This document shows, in pieces, positions 16,669 to 25,875 of a DNA stretch of 36,905 bases (the first letter of the stretch is position 1; each line of letters opens with the position of its first letter). Source of the stretch: Rhodospirillaceae bacterium (GTDB taxonomy: Bacteria; Pseudomonadota; Gammaproteobacteria; Steroidobacterales; Rariloculaceae); assembly GCA_024638465.1 (NCBI GenBank), contig JAHEKF010000032.1, positions 1-36,905 on the forward strand, in the 5' to 3' direction. The notes beneath the pieces were generated by a model. It had not been told where the DNA came from, searched no databases, and saw nothing but the letters and a program-made list of their open reading frames with translations. A program made the position numbers and the translations under genes.

Positions 16669-18891
16669 ATGACCAAAACAACATGCCGACTGGCCGCTCT
16701 GGCGGGAGCGATATCGCTGATCTTGTTATCCGGTTCTGTATTCGCGCAGGGTCAGCCCGCCACGAATCAGTACTGGTGGCCGGAACGTCTCGACCTGTCT
16801 GCGCTACGGCAACACGACGCAGAGTCAAATCCGCTGGGCGAGAATTTCGATTACGCCGAAGCGTTCGCCAGCCTGGACCTCGAAGCAGTAAAAGCCGACC
16901 TCGTCGAGCTGATGACGACGTCGCAGGACTGGTGGCCAGCCGATTTCGGCCATTACGGCCCGTTCTTCATCCGGATGGCGTGGCACAGTGCCGGTACCTA
17001 CCGCACGATCGACGGTCGCGGCGGTGCCGACGGTGGTGGCCAGCGTTTCGCGCCACTCAATAGCTGGCCGGACAATGCAAACCTGGACAAGGCGCGCTAT
17101 CTGCTGCAGCCGATTAAGAAAAAATACGGCCGCGCTATTTCCTGGGCCGACCTGATGATTCTCGCCGGTACGGTGGCGATGGATTCCATGGGATTCGAGA
17201 CGCTGGGTTTTGCCGGCGGAAGAGTCGATGACTGGCAGCCCGAAGACGTCAACTGGGGCTCGGAAGGTGAATGGCTCGCAGCCGATCGTCGCGATGCGGA
17301 CGGTGAACTGCATCGTCCTTTCGGTGCCACGCAAATGGGCCTCATTTATGTGAATCCGGAGGGCCCTGGCGGCAACCCGGATCCGCTCGCGGCTGCTGCC
17401 GCCACCCGTGAGGCGTTCGGTCGTATGGCGATGAACGACGAGGAAACCGCGGCCCTGATCGCTGGCGGGCACACCTTCGGCAAAGCACACGGCGCGGCCA
17501 GCCCTGCCGACTACGTCGGCCCGGAACCGGAAGCCGAACGCATCGAAGCACAGGGTCAGGGCTGGCTCAGCAGCTACGGTAGCGGTAAGGGAGCCGACAC
17601 AATCACCAGCGGGCTGGAGGGCGCCTGGACGCACAGCCCGGCGGAATGGACTCACGGCTACCTCGTGAATCTCTATACCTACGACTGGGAGCAGACCCGC
17701 AGCCCGGCCGGCGCCGTCCAGTGGCAGCCGGCTCTCGGTGCCGCAGCGACATTGGTCCCGGATGCCCATGACCCGTCGGTTCGGCACGCACCGATCATGT
17801 TCACGACGGACCTGGCCCTCAAGGAAGATCCAATCTATCGTGAAATCACCTCGCGCTGGCTCGACAACCCGGAAGAGTTCAGTGACGCGTTCGCGCGCGC
17901 GTGGTTCAAACTGACCCACCGTGACCTCGGCCCAACTTCGCGCTACCTCGGCGCGGACGTCCCCGACGTGGAATTCGTCTGGCAGGATCCGATTCCCGGA
18001 GTCGACTACACGCTGATCAACGCGCGGGATGCTGCCGGGCTCAAAAGCGACATTCTGGATTCCGGTCTGACCACGGCACAATTGGTACGAACGGCCTGGG
18101 CTTCCGCGTCCTCCTACCGTGGCACCGACATGCGCGGTGGCGCCAACGGCGCTCGTATCCGGCTCGCCCCGCAGAACAGCTGGGACGTTAATGATCCGGA
18201 CGAACTGGAAGATGTGCTGGGCGTCCTCGAAGGAATCCAACAGGACTTTAATGGCTCGGCGCGCGGCAACAAGCGTGTCTCGATGGCCGATCTGATCGTT
18301 CTCGGTGGCGCTGTCGCCATAGAGCAAGCCGCAGATCGCGCCGGTGTCGAGATAGAAGTGCCGTTCGTTCCGGGTCGTAACGACGCGACTCAGCAGCAGA
18401 CGGATGTAGCGTCATTCTCAGTGCTCGAGCCGACCGCCGACGGTTTCCGCAACTACTTCGCCAGTGGCAACAGCCGCTCGCCGGCAGAAATGCTGATCGA
18501 GAAAGCGGCACTACTGGAACTGACGATCCCGGAAATGGCCGTTCTGCTTGGCGGATTGCGCGCGCTTGATGCCAATGTCAACGGCGTCGAGCATGGCGTC
18601 TTCACCGATCGCCCCGGCACGCTCAGCAATGACTTCTTCACGAATCTGATCGACTTGTCTACTGAGTGGTCGATGTCACCGAGTGACGAAGGCATCTATG
18701 TCGGACGTGACCGCAGTACGGGCGAGATGAAGTGGACCGCTACACCGGCTGACCTGATCTTCGGATCCAACTCGGAATTGCGTGCAGTTGCGGAATTCTA
18801 CGCAGCCGATGACGCGTCCGGGCAGTTCGTGCAGGACTTCGTTGACGCTTGGACGAAGGTCATGATGCTCGATCGCTTCGATCTGCGTTGA
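16669..18891 (+). CDS. katG: Exported catalase-peroxidase
   Basis: 740 residues from the ATG at 16669, preferred because it follows ATAAGGA and starts a signal peptide ([19 protein letters not shown]); an upstream ATG at 16600 lies almost at the operator. This is a haem peroxidase with two homologous domains. Distal residues are Arg102, Trp105 and His106 in '[12 protein letters not shown]'. The Trp-Tyr-Met adduct residues are Trp105, Tyr227 ([10 protein letters not shown]) and Met253 (GRMAMND). The proximal His268 lies in '[10 protein letters not shown]', with Trp320 and the Asp of '[11 protein letters not shown]'. All match M. tuberculosis KatG with an offset of two, so full catalase activity is expected. 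Most KatG are cytoplasmic; this one, like KatP, should be periplasmic. Expression is likely controlled by the double operator upstream. Confidence 0.97.
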   Translation: MTKTTCRLAALAGAISLILLSGSVFAQGQPATNQYWWPERLDLSALRQHDAESNPLGENFDYAEAFASLDLEAVKADLVELMTTSQDWWPADFGHYGPFFIRMAWHSAGTYRTIDGRGGADGGGQRFAPLNSWPDNANLDKARYLLQPIKKKYGRAISWADLMILAGTVAMDSMGFETLGFAGGRVDDWQPEDVNWGSEGEWLAADRRDADGELHRPFGATQMGLIYVNPEGPGGNPDPLAAAAATREAFGRMAMNDEETAALIAGGHTFGKAHGAASPADYVGPEPEAERIEAQGQGWLSSYGSGKGADTITSGLEGAWTHSPAEWTHGYLVNLYTYDWEQTRSPAGAVQWQPALGAAATLVPDAHDPSVRHAPIMFTTDLALKEDPIYREITSRWLDNPEEFSDAFARAWFKLTHRDLGPTSRYLGADVPDVEFVWQDPIPGVDYTLINARDAAGLKSDILDSGLTTAQLVRTAWASASSYRGTDMRGGANGARIRLAPQNSWDVNDPDELEDVLGVLEGIQQDFNGSARGNKRVSMADLIVLGGAVAIEQAADRAGVEIEVPFVPGRNDATQQQTDVASFSVLEPTADGFRNYFASGNSRSPAEMLIEKAALLELTIPEMAVLLGGLRALDANVNGVEHGVFTDRPGTLSNDFFTNLIDLSTEWSMSPSDEGIYVGRDRSTGEMKWTATPADLIFGSNSELRAVAEFYAADDASGQFVQDFVDAWTKVMMLDRFDLR

Positions 18892-19046
18892 TCAGGGACG
18901 GGTACGTGGCTGCCTCTGAAGTTGCCGCGATGCGGCCGTCACGTTCCCGTATCGAGATCTTCAGCTAACGCGTCAACGACGCAGAGAGGCCGCAACAGGA
19001 CCGAGCGGCGAGCAGATCATCCCGGCGGTAAAGCCGTGGTGACGGG

Positions 19047-19472
19047 CTACTCGGGCTTGCGCAGCATCTTCTCGATGACGTCGAGATGGTCTTCTTCGGA
19101 TCGAATCATTTCGCGCGCGTACTCTTCGAGTCGTACATCCGAGCCTTCGACGAGCCCCAGAAGTTTCCGATAGAGGCGAATTCCCGTCTGCTCGTGTTCC
19201 ATGGCCTCGTTCAGCATCGCGTTGATTTCATGCTGGTGAGTTTCCAGCAGGTCCCCGATCTTGAGGGATGGATGACCTCCCAGCGAGGTGATGTACTCAC
19301 CCGCCTGCGCAGCGTGCTGCAGCGATTCGGTTGCTTCGTCCCGGAACCACGACACGATCGGAATCCGGCTGTGGCCGAACACCATGAGTGAGTAGTGCAT
19401 GTTGCGGACGACACCGGCGAGTTCCAGTTCCAGAATACTGTTTAGCGTCGTGAGTACTTTTTTCTTGTCCAT
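19047..19472 (-). CDS. Ferritin-like di-iron protein (bacterioferritin/Dps-like)
   Basis: 141 residues from the ATG at 19472, which follows AGAGGAGA; an in-frame ATG at 19493 would overlap the upstream gene. A four-helix bundle is indicated by iron-ligand motifs: 'LELELAG', 'EATESLQHAAQAGEYI' (ExxxxxxH type), 'AMEHEQTGIRLY' and 'IRSEEDHLDVIEKML'. The pattern resembles bacterioferritins. It lacks an export signal. It would oxidise and store iron, and so protect against peroxide, next to convergently transcribed katG. It is the last gene of a minus-strand run with 17 bases from the preceding stop. Confidence 0.85.
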   Translation of the reverse strand: MDKKKVLTTLNSILELELAGVVRNMHYSLMVFGHSRIPIVSWFRDEATESLQHAAQAGEYITSLGGHPSLKIGDLLETHQHEINAMLNEAMEHEQTGIRLYRKLLGLVEGSDVRLEEYAREMIRSEEDHLDVIEKMLRKPE

Positions 19473-19489
19473 CTCGTTCTCCTCTGAAC

Positions 19490-19885
19490 TCAATCGTCGG
19501 GCGATCCAGAAAACAGTCTGCGCCCGTCAGGAAACGTCGCGCTGGCGAGACTCGCGGTCGGTGTGTCGTTGCGCGCCTGATAACCCTCGACTTCGAGTTC
19601 AGCCCCGACGGGGAGATCCGCGGGTCTCCAGCCAATACGGATCAAAGCATTCGCGGCGCGAGTTTCGAACGCCCAGTTAACGACATTGCCATTCTCGTCC
19701 GTCACATCCAGATAGAGCCAGGCGTGCGGATTCGACCATTTCATCTCGGTTACCGTGCCGGACATCTTCACGGGCTTCTCGCGATCGAACTCCGCCGCGA
19801 ACGCATGGTGTGCCATCGCAACGCCCGTCGCGACGGTCGTGCTGAGTCCGAGCGCCACGAGCGCGGTCTTAAAAAATTTCGCCAT
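19490..19885 (-). CDS. Periplasmic DUF6152 protein
   Basis: 131 residues. The ATG at 19885 follows AAGGAG and begins a signal peptide ending GVAMA; the predicted mature N-terminus is HHAFAAEF. The single DUF6152 domain shows 'GTVTEMKWSNPHAWLYLDV', 'VVNWAFETRA', then 'GWRPADLPVGAELEVEGY' and 'ASATFPDGRRLF'. No function is established for the family. The start codon is four bases after the stop of the double-domain gene, so the two are surely co-expressed. The pair is the split counterpart of the fused gene at 8672-9709. Confidence 0.88.
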   Translation of the reverse strand: MAKFFKTALVALGLSTTVATGVAMAHHAFAAEFDREKPVKMSGTVTEMKWSNPHAWLYLDVTDENGNVVNWAFETRAANALIRIGWRPADLPVGAELEVEGYQARNDTPTASLASATFPDGRRLFSGSPDD

Positions 19886-19889
19886 CAGC

Positions 19890-21437
19890 TTATTCTCCTT
19901 GGCTCTCGCGGGCGCGATACTCGTCCCGCACATCTCTCAAATGCTGCAAATCACCGTTGTCCTCGAGGCAGGCAACTTCCAGCAGTTCCTGATCGTCTCG
20001 ATTAAACGGCATTTCGATCGTCCATGGCCGCGTATAGGGTATCGGATCGCTAACGGTCGCGCGGTAGATAATCTGCGTCGGGCTTACCGGTGTAAACGTC
20101 TCGACGACGGTCGCCATATGGCTAAGGACATCGCCCGCCTCGTTGAGCCACGCTTTGCCGTTGAGATTTCGTGTCTCGACGACGAGCGTATCGCCTTCCC
20201 ACCGACCGACGGAATCACCCTGCCAAAGCCGAATCGACTCGGGGAGATGCTCACGACCGTCGAGAGCGATGCGCCGCCAGGACATTCGCTCGTGCAACAC
20301 GACCACATAGCCGGGCGGCTGCAGAATATAAAACGGCGCGGGAACATAGTGTGATCGGGGAACACCCGCGACAAAGCAGTGTGCCGTGGGATCGTCATAA
20401 CCGCGGTGCGGCATCGCCCGGTCAATTCTCTCGGCGCGCGCCCAGGACTGGTAAGGCAGCGATCCATCGACGGGATCGATCACCTGACCGCGACTGGGCG
20501 GCAGCATGATCCCGCCGTCGTGCGCCTCGAGACCGTAGTTGGCGCCACCGGCATCGGCCATGAAGAAGCCGCTGATATCGGGCGTGCCGTCGCTTAGACG
20601 CGGAATATTATCCGTCGCCTGTAGCGGCTCGAGGTCTGCCCCGGCATCCGCGTGGAACGACGCGTTGTCGTCGCGGATGGCCGCGGGATACCAGGTATTC
20701 TCGTCACGCTCGAAAGCACCGTTAGCCTCTTCCTTCTCGGCCTGACACTGGTTCTCGAGAATCGAATCGAGCTGAGTCTGACGGCGTAATTCGAGCTTGA
20801 TCGTCCACGGTTCGGTGAAGACCTCGGGATCTTCGAGTTCGGCTTCGTACTCGATCGTATTCTCGTCGCGCAGCGAATAGCGTTCCGTGACTCGCAATGC
20901 TCCGCTGTGAAAATTCCCGGCCGCATCAAGCCAGGTTCGATCGTTCAGATCCGTAATTTCGACGACGAACACATTGCCTTCCCAGCGTCCGCGCGAGTTC
21001 CCCATCCAGGACTCGATGCCCGAATACATCGCCGGACCGGCGTCGACGTAAATCATCCGGAACACCTGCTGCCATTCGAACAGGATCGCGACGTGATCGG
21101 CGGTCTGGAAAATATGGAACGGTGACTCCATCGTCATGATGCGAGGCACTCCCGGCAGGAAACAACTCGCCAGAGGATCGTCGACCGCGCGATTCTCGAA
21201 GTTCGCGTTGCGCGTTTCCAAAGCCCAGGGCTGATAAGGGATCGTCCCGCTCTCTACAACGCTGCGGCCCGCCGGCATATCGTGTCGCGCGACATGATCT
21301 TCCAGATTGTAGGACGCCCGACTGGCCGCCTGCCAGATCCCTTGCAAGTTCGGCTTGCCGTCGGCCGTGCGTGGGATAGTTTGCGCGGTAGCAGAACCGG
21401 CGACGAAAGCCATGAGAATCAGAAGACGCGAGAGCAC
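19890..21437 (-). CDS. Exported protein with two copies of a DUF6152-associated domain
   Basis: 515 residues from a GTG at 21437 that follows AGGGGAAA. The signal peptide is MLSRLLILMAFVAGSATA. Two tandem units of about 240 residues follow (about 20-260 and 275-510). Each has 'DGxPx(L/I)xGxx' near its start, 'DDPxAxCFxxGVPR', a 'R-I/M' strand after 'LxE', 'GRWEGxxxVVE' and a late Cys (QCQAEKE; ACLEDN). The same domain is the C-terminal half of the fused protein at 8672-9709. It is probably beta-rich and periplasmic. No catalytic motif is known to me. Next downstream is the DUF6152 gene; 80 bases upstream is the binding-protein gene. Confidence 0.85.
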   Translation of the reverse strand: MLSRLLILMAFVAGSATAQTIPRTADGKPNLQGIWQAASRASYNLEDHVARHDMPAGRSVVESGTIPYQPWALETRNANFENRAVDDPLASCFLPGVPRIMTMESPFHIFQTADHVAILFEWQQVFRMIYVDAGPAMYSGIESWMGNSRGRWEGNVFVVEITDLNDRTWLDAAGNFHSGALRVTERYSLRDENTIEYEAELEDPEVFTEPWTIKLELRRQTQLDSILENQCQAEKEEANGAFERDENTWYPAAIRDDNASFHADAGADLEPLQATDNIPRLSDGTPDISGFFMADAGGANYGLEAHDGGIMLPPSRGQVIDPVDGSLPYQSWARAERIDRAMPHRGYDDPTAHCFVAGVPRSHYVPAPFYILQPPGYVVVLHERMSWRRIALDGREHLPESIRLWQGDSVGRWEGDTLVVETRNLNGKAWLNEAGDVLSHMATVVETFTPVSPTQIIYRATVSDPIPYTRPWTIEMPFNRDDQELLEVACLEDNGDLQHLRDVRDEYRARESQGE

Positions 21438-21517
21438 GGTTTCCCCTATCAGAGAGTTGGACGGTTGTTATTTTGGTGAGGAGTTATTTTAGCTTGTGAG
21501 AGCCACAATGCAGAGTG

Positions 21518-22579
21518 TTATTCGCGATCCCAGTGACGCATGATCGGCTGATCGTTAGCGCGCATGACATTCATGTAATCTTCGAGTATGCGTCTTCCGG
21601 GAAGGCCGCGATTTTCGAGGCCATTCGCCCAGTCTCCGGCCAGATCCGGAACGGTCCGCGCCCAGGCTCTGCGCTGATCCGTGGACATCTCGATGATCGT
21701 TCCGCCAAACTCCGCGAACTGCGTCATCGCTAGCTCGCTGCGCTGAACGGTCTCCTCGGCGAGCGCGTCACGGTAGACTTCCGCCGCGGCAAGCAGCGCC
21801 ATCTGGATTTCTTCGGGCAATCGATTCCACGATCTTCGATTAGCGCTCAGCGCCACGGAGCTTACGGCACCCAGACGAGCGTCGACGAGATACGGACCAA
21901 CCTCGTAGAGCTTGAACGAGATTATTGCCTCCGGCCACACGATCGAACCGTCGGTCAGCCCCGTCGCCATGTTGCTGTAGAAATCGGCGAGGCTGCTGCT
22001 CACGGCAACGGATCCCAATCCTTCGAAGTACAACAGGTTCATTCCGACCCCGGACATCTTGCGCCCCCGGAAATCTTCCAGGGTCATAATCGGCTCGGTC
22101 ATCAGCGCCTGATAGGTATTCACCAGCCCGGCGGTAACGAGATAAACCTGACGGTAGTCCTCCCATTGCCGCCTGATCTCCGGATAACGATCGTGAAGAT
22201 CGCTGACGGTACGCACGACGAGTCCCATATCGGTCGTAACGAAGGGCGTCACGTAACTGAGGTTATAGAAAGGAATCTTGTCGGAGTGAAACGACGTCGT
22301 GATGATGCCGAGATCGCCCAGGCTATATTGCACGGCCTCGAATGCGCCGCCCGGACGCGCGACGCTGCCGAACGGCAGGTTCCAGTCAATCTCGTATTCG
22401 CCCGTCCCGGCCAGCCGGCGATTCGCTTCGGGCACGAAGTGAGTCGTAAACATCTCGACCCACAATGCCGTCGGCGGGAAGCCGCTGACGACCGTCAGTG
22501 GGATCACCTCCTGCGCACTCGACACCGGCCCGAGCAGTGCGAGCAGCATGACTTGCGAGAGTTTCCGCGGTGCGATCAC
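21518..22579 (-). CDS. TRAP-type (DctP-like) solute-binding protein
   Basis: 353 residues from a GTG at 22579, chosen because it yields a proper signal peptide (APRKLSQVMLLALLGPVSSA); a longer frame would need a TTG at 22675 and run through a hairpin repeat. The mature protein has DctP-family features: 'FEAVQYSLGDLGIITTSFHS', 'LEDFRGRKMSGVG', 'SSLADFYSNMATGLTDGSI' and a long C-terminal helix region 'MALLAAAEVYRDALAEE'. Such proteins bind carboxylates or related acids for a DctQM permease, but no permease genes are next to it. The downstream minus-strand genes may form one operon with it. The ligand is unknown. Confidence 0.85.
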   Translation of the reverse strand: MIAPRKLSQVMLLALLGPVSSAQEVIPLTVVSGFPPTALWVEMFTTHFVPEANRRLAGTGEYEIDWNLPFGSVARPGGAFEAVQYSLGDLGIITTSFHSDKIPFYNLSYVTPFVTTDMGLVVRTVSDLHDRYPEIRRQWEDYRQVYLVTAGLVNTYQALMTEPIMTLEDFRGRKMSGVGMNLLYFEGLGSVAVSSSLADFYSNMATGLTDGSIVWPEAIISFKLYEVGPYLVDARLGAVSSVALSANRRSWNRLPEEIQMALLAAAEVYRDALAEETVQRSELAMTQFAEFGGTIIEMSTDQRRAWARTVPDLAGDWANGLENRGLPGRRILEDYMNVMRANDQPIMRHWDRE

Positions 22580-22970
22580 GCTTTTGCCGGTAGAGAGCGC
22601 CTGCTCTCCTGCTCCTCTCCAGAAAGTAGAGGGGGTAGCGTAGCCGCTTCCCTGCGGCTGCGCGAGGGGAATCAAGACGCCCGGCTTCCGCTGAGGTCAA
22701 GGTTATACCAAAGTCCTGACTGATCACGCGTGCAACTTCGCCGTCGCGGCCAAGCTGCTCGAATTCGAGCAACTCGTCGCGGATGCATCGGACGTCGTAA
22801 CTGCAACAAACGGGCATGGTTGCTGCGAACAGGGTAGCCACCGGGCGCCCGTGAATGGCCTCACTACTCTGGGGGAGTTAATGAATAACGAGCACCCGAT
22901 GACCAGGGACGAATGTAGCTCGCGACGGTAACACTGCGCGATACGTAGAAGTGCGGATTTCCCGCGGCGA
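22580..22970. other. Intergenic region with REP-like hairpin and possible coding remnant
   Basis: 391 bases between two minus-strand genes. The part next to the binding-protein gene has a palindromic repeat (22638-22663). Further on (minus strand, about 22700-22841) a frame reads protein-like, including 'RCIRDELLEFEQLGRDGEV', and then degenerates where it enters the hairpin; it may be the end of a decayed gene. No family was recognised. The promoter of the binding-protein gene should be here but is not obvious. Confidence 0.4.
22638..22663. repeat. REP-like hairpin
   Basis: GCG-t-AGCCGC (22638-22647), loop TTCCCT, GCGGCT-g-CGC (22654-22663): a nine-pair stem with one internal mismatch, flanked by purine-rich GAGGGG/GAGGGGG tracts. 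Its size and composition resemble repetitive extragenic palindromes. No second copy was found in the window. Confidence 0.5.
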
Positions 22971-24509
22971 CTAATCCTCGGAAAACGCGTCCTCTGGCGG
23001 ATGCGGAATCCACGGCGGCTGCGGACTCATTCTGCGGAGATCCCTGCCCGCCAGCGCCGGGTGATCCGGTAGAATCTTCGTCGCGCGGAACGCCATGTAA
23101 AACGTCGGCGCATTCTCGGTCATGAGCTTTTCGTGGAATGGCAGGCTCGGCTCTCCGGAGTACGGATTCCAGTACTCCCAGACGATCTCTCCGGCCGGCG
23201 TCACTTCGAAGAAACGGCCCTGCGCGCCTGAATTCACAAACGTGTTGCCGTTCGGCAGACGATGCGCGCCGGAGATGAACCAGGAATAGAATGAGTGCGC
23301 GTCCGGGGCCATATACACCCATTCCGCGGCTTCCGGCGCGAACTGCTCGCCGTCCTCAATGATGTAGCGTCCCTGCGCGTCGAGCGGCGGTACGAGCTCC
23401 ATGACGACGGACTGGCTGCCGGCCGGTCCGGGGTAGTTGTTCTGGAAAACCATGATATTGCCGGCGCCCGGATACCCTGGCTCTACCCAGTGCACGTGGT
23501 GCTGGTTGGTCAGCGTTTGCGGCCGGTCGCCACCGCGATCGTAATTCGCCGCGCGGCCCCAGCGATACAGAATGTTGCCGCCCATGCCGGCGCGACCGCC
23601 CATGCCGCTGGCAGCTTCCGCCGTCGTCGTGCTGTGATCGATGATCCAGAACTCCCTGTAGTTGTTGGAGCTCAAGGCGATCTGATCGAGTTCGGCGTTA
23701 TAGGCGATACTGTTGAAATGCATGATGTCGCGTGCCGACGAGCTGTCGGATTCGAGTTGCGCAATGTCGTCGCTCGATCTGAGCGCAGTCAGCTCGCGCT
23801 CGGAAACATCGGGAATGCGTGCATTGATGTCGACGAGTTCGGGATGATCCGCCAGCACACCGTAGTTATCGGCGTCCGGATCGAAGTCCTGAATCAAGTG
23901 ATCCCAGACATGCCACTCCCAGACGACGCGTGCATCGTCATAGCCGCGCGGCTCTAGCTCGAGAACGGCTTCGGGCCAAAGCCCGTCCCCGGTCAGCGCG
24001 TCCGGCCGACGGCCCGCGGCTCGCGATTCTTCAGGCGTTTTGTATTCCCAGACGATCGCGAGCACGTTGCCGTTCGGCAGCAACTCGATATCGTGGTGCT
24101 GGTAATAATCGTCATCGGCAAGTCGGTAGTCCCAGATCAGTTCGCCGTCCCAGGTCCACTCCTGGATCTTGCCACCCTCGCCGCCTGCGTGATGACGATG
24201 GTCCGCGATCCTGCCGGCGCGAACGACGTTGCCGTTGTCCCGCAGATAAACCCCGTGGCCGGTACCATGTTCCGATTGCCAGAGATTGATGACCTGGCCA
24301 TCGTTGTCGACAAGATAGGTTCTGCCGGAATTCGCCGGACTGAACAGCACGTATCCGGGAGTCGCGTCCTCGGTATTGATTCGAACGCCGCGTTGCTCGA
24401 GAAGCGCCCCGCGATCCTGGGCGGTTGAGATCTCCGCCACCAGCGACAGCGCAATGACGATGCCAACGATCAGCGGCCGAACTACCGGCGTCGGTGTATA
24501 AGTGTCCAT
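22971..24509 (-). CDS. Exported arylsulfotransferase-like propeller protein
   Basis: 512 residues from the ATG at 24509 (a GTG at 24518 is also in frame). Signal peptide or anchor around residues 12-31. The remainder resembles the arylsulfate sulfotransferase (ASST) beta-propeller: 'GYVLFSPANSGRTYLVDNDG', 'HGVYLRDNGNVVRAG', 'HHDIELLPNGNVLAIVWEY', 'MHFNSIAYNAELDQIALSS', 'HHVHWVEPGYPGAGNIMVFQ' and 'HRLPNGNTFVNSGAQGRFFE'. Several His residues sit at the start of blades, as in ASST active sites. ASST moves sulfate between phenols; many homologues are untested. A Gly/Met-rich loop (GMGGRAGMGGN) is unusual. It is the last gene of the sulfatase cluster. Confidence 0.8.
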   Translation of the reverse strand: MDTYTPTPVVRPLIVGIVIALSLVAEISTAQDRGALLEQRGVRINTEDATPGYVLFSPANSGRTYLVDNDGQVINLWQSEHGTGHGVYLRDNGNVVRAGRIADHRHHAGGEGGKIQEWTWDGELIWDYRLADDDYYQHHDIELLPNGNVLAIVWEYKTPEESRAAGRRPDALTGDGLWPEAVLELEPRGYDDARVVWEWHVWDHLIQDFDPDADNYGVLADHPELVDINARIPDVSERELTALRSSDDIAQLESDSSSARDIMHFNSIAYNAELDQIALSSNNYREFWIIDHSTTTAEAASGMGGRAGMGGNILYRWGRAANYDRGGDRPQTLTNQHHVHWVEPGYPGAGNIMVFQNNYPGPAGSQSVVMELVPPLDAQGRYIIEDGEQFAPEAAEWVYMAPDAHSFYSWFISGAHRLPNGNTFVNSGAQGRFFEVTPAGEIVWEYWNPYSGEPSLPFHEKLMTENAPTFYMAFRATKILPDHPALAGRDLRRMSPQPPWIPHPPEDAFSED

Positions 24510-24592
24510 AGGATGCACCCGGATCAGCGCGTGTTGATGGGTCCTGATTCTAGCGAATTTCCGGCGCCGAAACGCCGATCATCGATGGTCGT

Positions 24593-25828
24593 TCAGTTGA
24601 AAGGATGCACCCGGGTCACGAGCAGATCGGGATCGGCGTCGGCGCGCGGTCGAAACTTCTGAACGCGTCCATTGTTGACCTCGGCGATATAGAAATTGCC
24701 TGCCTCGTCGACACTCATGCCGTGCACGCCCCACATGCCGCCCGCGAATCGACCCCAGGTTCCCCAGGAATAGAGGAAGTTACCGTCAAGGTCATATTTC
24801 AGCAGCTTGGTGGTACCGGCATCCATTACCCAGACCGCATCATGCGCAACGATCAGGTATTGACTGTCCGACGGCGGCTCGCCGAAAGGCCATTGGGTAA
24901 CGAATTCGCCGTCCGCCGTGAAGACCTGCATACGATTGTTCTGGCGATCGCTGATGTAGACGCGACCCGACGCAGGATCGACGTCGATACCGTGCAGGCT
25001 GTTGAAGTAGCCGGGCCGCATCTCGTTCGGCAGCACACCCTCCTGACCCCACTCCATCAGATAGTTACCTTCAGCATCGAACTTGACGACTCTGGAGTTC
25101 ACGTAGCCATCCGCAACGAAGATCGCGTCCGGTAAAAATGCCATGAAGGTCGGCCGGGCGAAGTGATGCTCGTCGTCGCCCGGCTCGTTCGGCACACCGA
25201 GCGTCTGAACGATCTCGGAACCGTCGTTGGAGAACTTGTAGATAGCGTGCGCAAAATCGTCTACGACCCAGATATGCTTTTCGGGATCGTAGGGATTCAC
25301 GTGAATCGCATGCGGTTTCACGAACATCTCGTCCCACTGGTCCCAGGTTTCGACGATGTTGCCCTCGCCATCGACGACGACAAGACAATGCTGCCACTTG
25401 GCGTCAACGCCGCGCCGGTACCCGGCGCCTTCCCAGATGCCCCAACCGTGATCGTTGTTGTGGTCCGGACTCGCGGCCGTCCCGTCGCGCCATGGCATCG
25501 TGTTGTCACGCCAGGCGTAGTTACGGCCGACAGGGAACTGCAGTAATGTGCCCTGCTCCTGGAGCAGTCGAGTCTCGGGCCGTTCGATCTTCGGCAACAC
25601 GCCGCGCTGCAGAATAAATATCCGATCGGCGCTCTCGGCAAAAATGCTTTGGATGGCGCCCCAGGTCCAGCCCTCGTTGCCGGGCATGGTCGAGATATCT
25701 TTCGGCCAGTCGGCGACGGGTTCGTAAGGGCCGAACGGATCCTGGCCGCCACGGCTTTGAGCGACCGTGACAGACGTAGCCAGTGAAGTGAGCGCGACGA
25801 CGGTCATCGGCAGTAAACGCAGATTCAT
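24593..25828 (-). CDS. Exported NHL-repeat propeller protein
   Basis: 411 residues, with a cleavable signal peptide (LLPMTVVALTSLATSVTVAQ) rather than an anchor. GGAGAAATC precedes the ATG. The six-bladed propeller motifs run in the same order as in the 13977-15320 protein, and many stretches are near identical: 'WTWGAIQSIFAESADRIFIL', 'YDPEKHIWVVDDFAHAIYKF', 'RPTFMAF', 'VYISDRQNNRMQVF', 'WGVHGMSVDEAGNFYIAEVN'. These are clear paralogues. It lies 46 bases after the lipoprotein sulfatase gene and 83 before the ASST-like gene, so probably in one operon. The role is unknown; it might bind or process a sulfatase substrate. Confidence 0.88.
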   Translation of the reverse strand: MNLRLLPMTVVALTSLATSVTVAQSRGGQDPFGPYEPVADWPKDISTMPGNEGWTWGAIQSIFAESADRIFILQRGVLPKIERPETRLLQEQGTLLQFPVGRNYAWRDNTMPWRDGTAASPDHNNDHGWGIWEGAGYRRGVDAKWQHCLVVVDGEGNIVETWDQWDEMFVKPHAIHVNPYDPEKHIWVVDDFAHAIYKFSNDGSEIVQTLGVPNEPGDDEHHFARPTFMAFLPDAIFVADGYVNSRVVKFDAEGNYLMEWGQEGVLPNEMRPGYFNSLHGIDVDPASGRVYISDRQNNRMQVFTADGEFVTQWPFGEPPSDSQYLIVAHDAVWVMDAGTTKLLKYDLDGNFLYSWGTWGRFAGGMWGVHGMSVDEAGNFYIAEVNNGRVQKFRPRADADPDLLVTRVHPFN

Positions 25829-25875
25829 GATTTCTCCGAACGGTACTCAGCTATCGAAATCCCGGCCGCTAATGT

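Noticed and set aside
16825..18327. 500-codon open frame antisense to katG
   Set aside because: It mirrors the codon periodicity of katG, has no signal or domain, and katG is unmistakable on the other strand.
18892..19046. Imperfect inverted repeat after katG (GGGTACGTG / CACGTTCCC) as a terminator
   Set aside because: Arms are mismatched, the loop is long and there is no T-run.
22386..22841. 151-codon minus-strand frame overlapping the binding-protein start
   Set aside because: Its second half is out of frame within the signal-peptide region of the binding protein and reads as repeat-derived sequence; only the first about 45 codons look protein-like, and these are noted as a possible remnant.
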